A stretch of 17,428 nt of DNA from Gammaproteobacteria bacterium. Lineage in GTDB: Bacteria > Pseudomonadota > Gammaproteobacteria > HK1. The stretch lies in NCBI GenBank assembly GCA_022822245.1, contig JAJECB010000144.1, positions 1 to 17,428 of the forward strand, given 5' to 3'. The notes beneath the pieces were generated by a model, which was not told where the DNA came from, did no database searches, and saw nothing but the letters and a program-made list of their open reading frames with translations. Shown piece after piece: positions 10,764 through 17,428 of the stretch. A program made the translations under genes and the position numbers. Positions within the stretch are counted from its first letter, which is position 1. Each line of letters opens with the position of its first letter.

Positions 10764-12854
10764 ATGACCTCGCCAGAGCCCCGCCGGAACCGCCTCGCCG
10801 ACGAGACGAGCCCCTATCTTCTGCAACACGCGGACAACCCGGTGGACTGGTACCCGTGGGGGCCGGAAGCCCTTGACCGGGCGCGGGCGGAGAACCGTCC
10901 GATCCTCCTCTCGATCGGCTATTCCGCCTGCCACTGGTGCCACGTGATGGCCCACGAGTCGTTCGAGGACGAGGCCACCGCGGAAGTGATGAACGCCCAC
11001 TTCGTCAACATCAAGGTGGACCGGGAGGAGCGCCCCGACCTCGACAAGATCTACCAGGTTTCGCACCAGCTCCTCGCGCGGCGCCCCGGCGGCTGGCCAC
11101 TCACGATGTTCCTCACCCCGGGCGATCTCACCCCCTTCTTCGGCGGCACCTACTTCCCGCCGTCGCCGCGCCACGGCCTCCCCGCGTTCCGCGATCTTCT
11201 CGTGCGGGTCGTCGACTTCCTCGCCACTCACGGGGACGAGGTGGCGAAGCAGAACGAGACGCTGCGCGACGCACTCGCCCGGTCCGAGCCGGGCGGGGCG
11301 GGCGATGCCGCCGCCCTGAGCCCCGAGCCCCTCGATCATGCGATGGCGGGGCTTCGCCGCGCCTTCGACGCCCGCGACGGAGGCTTCGGCGGCGCCCCCA
11401 AGTTCCCGCACCCGACGAACATCGAACGCTGCTTCCGCCGTCACCGCGACCCGCGCGACCTGCACATGGGGGTGCACACCCTCGCGAAGATGGCGCTCGG
11501 GGGGATCTACGACCATCTCGGTGGAGGGTTCTGTCGCTACTCGGTGGACGGCGAGTGGATGATCCCGCACTTCGAGAAGATGCTGTACGACAACGGCCCG
11601 CTCCTTGCCCTGTGCGCGCAGGCGGCCCGGATCGGGGCCGGCCACGAGGCTCTCTTCGAGCGGACCGCGCGCGAGACCGGGCGCTGGGCGATCCGCGAGA
11701 TGCAGGCGCCCGAGGGCGGCTTCTACGCGGCCCTCGACGCGGACTCCGAGGGCGAGGAGGGCCGGTTCTACCTCTGGACCCCGGACGCGGCGCGCGCCGT
11801 GCTGGACGAGGACGAGTACGACGCCGCGGCGGTGTCTTTCGGCCTCGACCGCCCGCCGAACTTCGAGGGGAAGGAGTGGCACCTGCACACCTTCGTCGAG
11901 CGCGAGAGCCTCGCCGCGAAGCTCGGGACCGAGGAAGAGGTCGCGGTGGATCGGCTCGACCGCGCCCGCGCGAAGCTCTTCGAGGCGCGCGCGCCGCGGG
12001 TGCGGCCGGGACTCGACGACAAGGTCCTCACCTCCTGGAACGCCATGATGGTATCCGGCCTTGCGGAGGCGGGAGAGACCCTCGGGGAGCCCGGCTTCAT
12101 CGGCGCGGCGGCGGGCGCGTTCGACTTCCTGCGCGCGAACGCGTGGGTCGACGGCCGACTCCACGCCGCCTGGAAGGGCGGCCGCGCCCGCTTTCCCGCG
12201 TACCTCGACGACCATGCCTTCGTCCTCGAGGCGGCCCTGCGGCTGCTCCAGACACGCTGGCGGGCGGACTGGCTCGAGTTCGCGGTCGAGATTGCGGACG
12301 CGCTTCTCGATCGATTCGAGGATCGGGAGCGGGGCGGCTTCTGGTTCACCGCTCACGATCACGAGGCGCTCATGCACCGCAGCAAGTCGTTCTCGGACGA
12401 TTCGCTGCCCGCCGGGAACGGGGTCGCCGCCACGTGGCTCGGCCGCCTCGGCCATCTCCTCGGAGAGACCCGGTACCTCGAGGCGGCGGAGCGAACCCTC
12501 GTCGCCGGGTGGCCCGGCGTCTTCGAGATGCCCCATGCCCACGGGGCGATGCTGACCGCGCTCGAGGAGTTTCTGGAACCGCCCCAGACCATCGTGCTCC
12601 GCGGGCGGGGAGAGGCCCTGGAGCGCTGGCGGGCGCGGTGCGCCGCGCCCTACGCGCCGCGGCGCTACGTGGTCGCGGTTCCGGACGATGCGCCGAATCT
12701 TCCGGGCCTGCTTGCGGCCCGGGTCCCGTTGCCCGGCGCCGAGGCCGTCGCCTACGTCTGCGAGGGGCATCGCTGCGACGCCCCGATGACCACATTCGGA
12801 GACCTCGAAGCCGCACTCCGGCCTCTCGAGGCCGGGCCTTCGCCCTCCGTTTAG
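10764..12854 (+). CDS. YyaL-type thioredoxin-domain protein (DUF255)
   Basis: This 696-residue protein of the widely conserved YyaL/spermatogenesis-associated 20 family has an N-terminal thioredoxin-fold domain fused to an (alpha/alpha)6-barrel domain like that of N-acylglucosamine 2-epimerase. The family opening [20 protein letters not shown] is followed by [13 protein letters not shown], where Cys56 and Cys59 form the CxxC redox site. Next come [17 protein letters not shown] (82-98) and [11 protein letters not shown] (109-119), all diagnostic. The barrel domain fills the remaining two thirds, including [17 protein letters not shown] and HFEKMLYDN. Length and motifs are normal and the gene looks intact. 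The physiological role of the family is unsettled. It is the last housekeeping-type gene before the composition changes toward the STAND gene. Confidence 0.93.
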   Translation: MTSPEPRRNRLADETSPYLLQHADNPVDWYPWGPEALDRARAENRPILLSIGYSACHWCHVMAHESFEDEATAEVMNAHFVNIKVDREERPDLDKIYQVSHQLLARRPGGWPLTMFLTPGDLTPFFGGTYFPPSPRHGLPAFRDLLVRVVDFLATHGDEVAKQNETLRDALARSEPGGAGDAAALSPEPLDHAMAGLRRAFDARDGGFGGAPKFPHPTNIERCFRRHRDPRDLHMGVHTLAKMALGGIYDHLGGGFCRYSVDGEWMIPHFEKMLYDNGPLLALCAQAARIGAGHEALFERTARETGRWAIREMQAPEGGFYAALDADSEGEEGRFYLWTPDAARAVLDEDEYDAAAVSFGLDRPPNFEGKEWHLHTFVERESLAAKLGTEEEVAVDRLDRARAKLFEARAPRVRPGLDDKVLTSWNAMMVSGLAEAGETLGEPGFIGAAAGAFDFLRANAWVDGRLHAAWKGGRARFPAYLDDHAFVLEAALRLLQTRWRADWLEFAVEIADALLDRFEDRERGGFWFTAHDHEALMHRSKSFSDDSLPAGNGVAATWLGRLGHLLGETRYLEAAERTLVAGWPGVFEMPHAHGAMLTALEEFLEPPQTIVLRGRGEALERWRARCAAPYAPRRYVVAVPDDAPNLPGLLAARVPLPGAEAVAYVCEGHRCDAPMTTFGDLEAALRPLEAGPSPSV

Positions 12855-13095
12855 GATCCGAACCGGCTCAGGGATCGGACAAAGGGGTTCCGGCTCTCCC
12901 GATTGCTCCGAGATCTGGCGTCCACGTGAAGGAGAGCATCCACAACTTCGCCTCCCGATTCCGTCGTTCACTTCGGCTTCAGGAACGTACCCGCAGGCAA
13001 CTTCCAACTTGGCGGTTGATGCGGGGAGACGCTCGAGGCGGCGCGTTCTCTCGACGCGGCTGCTGTCCGCCCCCGTGTCTCGTTGGGAGACGACG
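12855..13095. other. Junction between housekeeping DNA and the STAND gene
   Basis: This 241-base gap separates the YyaL gene from the giant STAND gene. No tRNA, integrase site, direct repeat or T-tailed terminator was found. A small Arg-rich frame from GTG 12926 to TGA 13097-13099 overlaps the STAND start codon but has no ribosome-binding site and is not called. No convincing promoter boxes were seen, although the STAND gene needs a promoter here or further upstream. Confidence 0.4.
13085..13089 (+). promoter_or_regulatory. Ribosome-binding site deciding the TTG start of the STAND gene
   Basis: GGGAG lies six bases before TTG 13096, good spacing. The in-frame upstream GTG at 13075 is preceded only by a C-rich run, so TTG 13096 is the preferred start. 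It also places the RGSNTGDDFHELW-like N-terminus sensibly close to the start. Confidence 0.5.
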
Positions 13096-16000
13096 TTGAC
13101 CGATTTCAGGGGAGGGCGGGGCTCGAACACGGGAGATGACTTCCACGAGCTGTGGGCGACCCGGCAGGCAATCCGGCTTCTGTCGAATGAGGACGGCCTC
13201 GAGGCCATCGCCCTCGAGGGGCTGAGCGTCCGCGATGAGGCCGGTATGCCCCGAGATACCTGGGACGGCGTCGATTGCACGCAGTACTTCGGCGGTCGGG
13301 ATGCCACTGAGGCCGCTCACGTCCGGATCGAGCAACTGAAGTACTCGGCGGCCAATCCAGGAAGATCGTGGTCTATCGCGCGCATGATCGAGGGCCGGCG
13401 CGGCCGGTCGGTCATCGCTCGCTTGGCGAAGGCCTGGAGTGGGCTGAGAACGACCAGCTCCGCAGCCGCTTCCGTGGGTGTGGTTCTGGTCAGCAACCAG
13501 TCCGTCGACCCGGGGATGCTCTCCGCAGTACAACGCGCCGCCGCGTCGTCCCTGACGATTCCGGCACGCAAGCCCAAGGCTACGGCAGCGCCAGAAGTCC
13601 GCCTGGCCTATGCATCGAGACTGGACGCCGACGGATTTCGAGCATTCGCTTCCGCACTCGACTTCGAAGCGGGAGCCGGTTCCCGTTTTGCACTCGAAGA
13701 AAGGGTGCTACGAGCGATCGCCGACTGGACCGCCCACGACGTTCAGATAGTCGCTACGGGGCTGAGGCAGTTCGTCCGGGACCGGATGAGACCCGAGTTC
13801 GCCGGCGAGCTGATCACGCGCGAGTCGGTGCTATTGCACCTCGGCACCTCCGAGGAGGTTGCGTTGTTTCCCTGCCCGTCGGAGATCGCTTCGACGGAGG
13901 CACCGGTCAGCCGTGCGCCGGTTCGGGAAGCGATCGACATGCTCCGATCGGAAGTCCAGTACCTCTCTTTGCACGGTAGCGCTGGGGTGGGCAAGACGAC
14001 CGCCTTGCAAGAAATCGAGGCAGCCCTCCCTGCGGGGTCCGTCATGTTGAAATACGACTGCTACGGTAGCGGTCGGTACCTGGACCCCAGCGCGTTACGC
14101 CATCGCTCTCGGGACGCCTTCATCCAACTGACGAATGAGCTCGCGGCCAGGCTCAGACTGCCGCTGCTGCTGAGCCGTCACCATGGTTCGGACTATCCGC
14201 GCCTGTTTTCAAATCGCTTGAAGCACGCCGCATGCGCGCTGGCTGCTCAGCATCCCGACGCCTTGCTCGTGGTCGCTCTCGATGCGGCGGACAACTCGGT
14301 TCGCGCCGCGCGAGAAAGGAATCCTGTCGAGCCATCGTTCGTGCACGATTTCGTACGCTTGACCGGGCTGCCCGAGAACGTTCGTTTCGTCGTCACTGCG
14401 CGGACCGGGCGAAGGGAGACGCTGCAACTGCCGCGTTCCTACTGCTCCGTAGAGATAAGGCGGTTCAGTCGGGAGGAAACGGGAGAGAACATCGCTCGGG
14501 TCTGGGCGGCGCCGGGTCCCTGGATTGACGACTTTCATCACTTCTCGGGCGGCATTCCGAGGGTGCAGGGCTACGCTTTCAAGGTGGACGGAGCACATCC
14601 GTCCACCGCGCTCGATCGCTTGAAACCCGCTGGAAAGTCGCTCGGAGATATTTTCCGGCAGCAGTTCGACCACGCGATCACGAAGAGCGGAGCTCCGGCC
14701 GAACTGGCAAGACTTTGTGCCGCGTTGATCGCCCTGCCTCGACCGGTTCCCCTGTCGGATCTGGCTGCGATTATGGACAGCACCGAGCCACAGCTCACCG
14801 ACATGTGCACGGACCTCGCGCCGGGCATTCGGTTGCAGGACGGTACGGTCGGCTTCGCGGACGAGGATTTCGAGAACTTCGTGCGAGCCGAAGGCGAGGA
14901 CGAGCTTGCAGCCGTGCGAGAGCGCGCCGCAGTGAGGTTGCTCTCGCGCGCTGGCCACGACCTTTACGCGGCGCTGCACGTAGCGACTGCGCTTGTCGCC
15001 GCCCGACGCGGGGAGGGCTTGCTGAACCTCGTGGAAGCGGAACCGGCCCCTTCGTCCGTCGCCGACCCGGTTCTGCGCAGGGAGGTGGAGCTTCAGCGCC
15101 TGCGCCTCGCAATCAAGGTTTGTTGGGAGGCAGGGGACGTTGCGCGCGCGCTCCGCTTCATTCTGATCGGAGCGGAAGGCGTCAAGACCGAGAAGACACT
15201 GCGTCAGCTACTGGCGGACAACCCGGATCTCGCCGTCCGTTTCGCGGCGGAGACCACGAGGCGGTTGATCCTCTCCGACGCCGAGCGCGTCCAAGACCAC
15301 GGCCGGCTCCTGTTCCACAAACTCTCCGCCGATGCTGATGGAGGTGACGCAATCTCCTATCGTGAGGGATGGCGTTTCCTGGATGCGTGGCTGCAAGCCA
15401 GAGAACTCCACCGTAGGAACGAAGACGTGCGCCATCACCGAGGGTGGGACATCAGCGGCTCCGACATCTCCAGCGCAGTGGAGGCGGCGCTCAAGCTGGA
15501 CGGTCCGGCTGCATCTCTGCATGCGCTCTGGGTCTGGAGGCCGAAGCGAATCGCCTTTGAGGTTGCCCTGACGCTCCCCTATCGCTTGATCGCCGAGGGA
15601 CGCGGCGACGATGTCGAGACACTTGTGACCAGCGGTCACCTGGGCCCGATTGGGTCGTTCTTCCTCTTGGTCCCGTTGGCGCTTGCTGGCCGCGAAACAG
15701 ATATTGACCGGATGGCGCACGGCTTGGAGCAGATCGCTCGACGAAAGCTGAAGGTGAAGCGGTTCTTTCTCGGCCGTCACTCGCACCATGGTAACGAGCC
15801 GATTCACGCACGGGTTCTCGACACGGTGCTGACGGCCTGTGAAATCCTGACGATCCATCGAAGGGCCCCTGAGCTTGTCGACAGGTTGCTGGCCGACTTT
15901 CTCGATCCCGAGCTGCGACGGATCGATCGCCACCACGCACATGAGCCGTTCAAGCTGGATTTCCTCTTCCGCGCTTATGCGCTGAGTGAAACACGGGCGG

Positions 16001-17428
16001 GCCGAATACCGGATGCCGAGGCGGTGTTCGGGCCGCGACCGCCACCCAGTAAGGAACGCGCTCGGCACCAAAGCTATGAAATTACGGAGCGACATGATCG
16101 CCCGCTGAAGCAGCTCGCCGGGGTCTTACTCGAAATATACGTCACCGTCGCGAATGCCTTGGTCAATCGGCGGGAGGATGGCGAGCTGGAAGATGAGCTT
16201 CGTCGAGCGAGCGGTAGGTTCGAACGGGAGAATTGGAGGATTTCGCACGAGCAGCATGGTGACGCCTTGCGCCGCCACGCTGCGACGAGTCTTCTCGTAC
16301 TGCTGCCCGTTGGCCAGGCGCCGCGAATGCTGAATCGCTTCGCCACCGATGTTCATGGTCGATGGCGGAATGGAAACGCCGTGCCCGACGAAAGGTTCGT
16401 CGCCCGCCTGAGCCTGTGGCCATCACTGCATGCGCCTCTGTTGGAGGACCTTGCCGCCGGTGCCGCTGAGACCCGAACGATGCGAATTGGGGCAGACGAG
16501 AAGTCCAAGACCCTCGTCAGCTATGCGCGCCTCATGATGCCGCTGAGCAAACCGGACGCGAACGAGATATTCAATACCGCCGTCGAGGTTGCCAGTGAAT
16601 TGGACTACGAGATCATGGCGCAAATCCGGTTGTTCAACGAGCTCGTGACGCGCGGGGGTGACCAATTTGCGGATGCACTGGGCACCGCCCTCAAGCTCGG
16701 CAACATCGTGGCGGACGCAGCGATTCGGCTGGACGTTTACGACGACTTCCCTTGGGAGGAGGCGATGGCTGCCTTGGCGCGATTGGACGCTTCCCTTGCA
16801 CTGGCCAACGCGGCGCGATGGGACGGCGAAGGAATATCCTCGCTTTGGAGGAGCCTGGCTCCCGTGCTGAAGATGGCCCTCGGCGAGAGAACGATTGCAC
16901 CTGGGCAGGCGGCGGCGCTGATGATGCTCGCGGACGACCGCGGCGACATGCTCGCGGCAGTCCTCGATCACATCGGACACGGGGAATATGCAGGCTTCTC
17001 AGTCCTCGTCGAAGAGGCCGCCCGCGACGTTCTCATTCGAGATGCCCATCGCGCGCGCGGGAGGGCGATGCACTGCATCGAGCAACATGACTCCACCGGA
17101 CCCTGGTCGGATTCGTTGCTTCGTCAGGAGCAGTTCGTAGCCTCGCTCCCGGCTCAGCCGACCAAGGATGTGCAATGCACTGGTGAACCGGATGCGGAGG
17201 CCAATGATCCGCCGATTTCACATGAATGGAGCCGTGAGACCCTGATCGACGGCGCGCTGCTACAGGGAGCCGTACGGGAAGTATGGGATCGGATGCGGGC
17301 TGAGCGGACATTCCATCGCCGTAACGCCATATTCGAGGCCGCCCGGATGGCCGTTCTTCCGGCGGACCGCGCCGCGCATCTCACGGCGCTCGCCGATCTG
17401 GACGGGGCTACAATTGCTGGGGGCGCGG
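13096..17428 (+). CDS. Giant Avs-like STAND NTPase with N-terminal nuclease domain (3' truncated by window)
   Basis: One frame is open from TTG 13096 to the last base: 1,444 codons and no stop, so the C-terminus lies outside. I read every codon. Residues about 10-90 look like a PD-(D/E)xK nuclease of the Cap4/DUF4297 or Mrr kind: GDDFHELW, then Glu41, Asp60 in DGVDC, and Gln80-Leu-Lys82 in IEQLKYS. Residues about 290-600 form a STAND/NACHT-type NTPase: Walker A GSAGVGKTT at 294-302 (Lys300), Walker B LLVVALDAAD at 390-399 (Asp396, Asp399), an arginine after the next strand in FVVTAR (Arg436), and a winged-helix-like segment ending near FADEDFENFV. The remaining 840 residues are mostly helical, as in repeat sensor domains. 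Known Avs proteins sense phage proteins, assemble, and activate the nuclease. That role is inferred here; no partner gene is visible. Confidence 0.85.
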   Translation, partial: MTDFRGGRGSNTGDDFHELWATRQAIRLLSNEDGLEAIALEGLSVRDEAGMPRDTWDGVDCTQYFGGRDATEAAHVRIEQLKYSAANPGRSWSIARMIEGRRGRSVIARLAKAWSGLRTTSSAAASVGVVLVSNQSVDPGMLSAVQRAAASSLTIPARKPKATAAPEVRLAYASRLDADGFRAFASALDFEAGAGSRFALEERVLRAIADWTAHDVQIVATGLRQFVRDRMRPEFAGELITRESVLLHLGTSEEVALFPCPSEIASTEAPVSRAPVREAIDMLRSEVQYLSLHGSAGVGKTTALQEIEAALPAGSVMLKYDCYGSGRYLDPSALRHRSRDAFIQLTNELAARLRLPLLLSRHHGSDYPRLFSNRLKHAACALAAQHPDALLVVALDAADNSVRAARERNPVEPSFVHDFVRLTGLPENVRFVVTARTGRRETLQLPRSYCSVEIRRFSREETGENIARVWAAPGPWIDDFHHFSGGIPRVQGYAFKVDGAHPSTALDRLKPAGKSLGDIFRQQFDHAITKSGAPAELARLCAALIALPRPVPLSDLAAIMDSTEPQLTDMCTDLAPGIRLQDGTVGFADEDFENFVRAEGEDELAAVRERAAVRLLSRAGHDLYAALHVATALVAARRGEGLLNLVEAEPAPSSVADPVLRREVELQRLRLAIKVCWEAGDVARALRFILIGAEGVKTEKTLRQLLADNPDLAVRFAAETTRRLILSDAERVQDHGRLLFHKLSADADGGDAISYREGWRFLDAWLQARELHRRNEDVRHHRGWDISGSDISSAVEAALKLDGPAASLHALWVWRPKRIAFEVALTLPYRLIAEGRGDDVETLVTSGHLGPIGSFFLLVPLALAGRETDIDRMAHGLEQIARRKLKVKRFFLGRHSHHGNEPIHARVLDTVLTACEILTIHRRAPELVDRLLADFLDPELRRIDRHHAHEPFKLDFLFRAYALSETRAGRIPDAEAVFGPRPPPSKERARHQSYEITERHDRPLKQLAGVLLEIYVTVANALVNRREDGELEDELRRASGRFERENWRISHEQHGDALRRHAATSLLVLLPVGQAPRMLNRFATDVHGRWRNGNAVPDERFVARLSLWPSLHAPLLEDLAAGAAETRTMRIGADEKSKTLVSYARLMMPLSKPDANEIFNTAVEVASELDYEIMAQIRLFNELVTRGGDQFADALGTALKLGNIVADAAIRLDVYDDFPWEEAMAALARLDASLALANAARWDGEGISSLWRSLAPVLKMALGERTIAPGQAAALMMLADDRGDMLAAVLDHIGHGEYAGFSVLVEEAARDVLIRDAHRARGRAMHCIEQHDSTGPWSDSLLRQEQFVASLPAQPTKDVQCTGEPDAEANDPPISHEWSRETLIDGALLQGAVREVWDRMRAERTFHRRNAIFEAARMAVLPADRAAHLTALADLDGATIAGGA

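Noticed and set aside
12926..13099. A 57-residue Arg-rich frame ending in the start codon of the STAND gene
   Set aside because: It has no ribosome-binding site and no family resemblance. It is kept only as a possible leader in the findings.
10611..13307. An 898-codon leftward frame antisense to the YyaL gene
   Set aside because: The opposite strand encodes a complete, recognisable YyaL/DUF255 protein. This frame has no family features and runs across the intergenic gap.
14209..16980. Several long leftward frames (14209-14979, 15208-16095, 16423-16980)
   Set aside because: All lie antisense to the uninterrupted STAND frame, share one shadow reading frame, and show no motif of their own.

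Overview
The window looks like chromosomal DNA from a high-GC gammaproteobacterium. The reasons are a DUF1820 protein (a family known mainly from Gammaproteobacteria), an SSB whose four DNA-stacking aromatic residues fall at the same numbers as in E. coli, and ssb and uvrA placed back to back as in E. coli. The genus cannot be named from this sequence.

Layout from left to right. Positions 1-1441 hold two leftward genes: a DUF1820 protein and a creatininase-family amidohydrolase. Positions 1522-4633 run rightward: a doubtful small Cys/His protein, a 341-base stretch with no convincing gene, an FAD-dependent amine/amino-acid oxidoreductase, and a SelA-like PLP enzyme. Together with the creatininase these suggest small-molecule (amino-acid or amine) breakdown, but the substrate is unknown. 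Positions 4662-9229 are the DNA-maintenance block: ssb (leftward) diverges from uvrA (rightward), and uvrA overlaps a PfkB-type sugar or nucleoside kinase by an ATGA junction. Positions 9299-12854 hold an RlmI-type rRNA methyltransferase (leftward) that diverges from a YyaL/DUF255 thioredoxin-fold protein. The gap between these two is largely filled by a 197-bp imperfect palindrome with perfect 21-bp ends.

The most interesting part is the right end. From a TTG codon at 13096 a single reading frame stays open to the last base at 17428: 1,444 codons with no stop, cut by the window edge. It encodes a giant protein with three parts: an N-terminal PD-(D/E)xK nuclease-like domain, a STAND/NACHT-type P-loop NTPase with Walker A and B and a winged-helix-like segment, and a very long, mostly helical C-terminal region. 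This is the architecture of Avs-type (antiviral STAND) phage-defence proteins with a Cap4/DUF4297-like nuclease. Its base and codon use is visibly less GC-rich than the housekeeping genes to its left, which fits a horizontally acquired defence gene or island that begins just after the YyaL gene.
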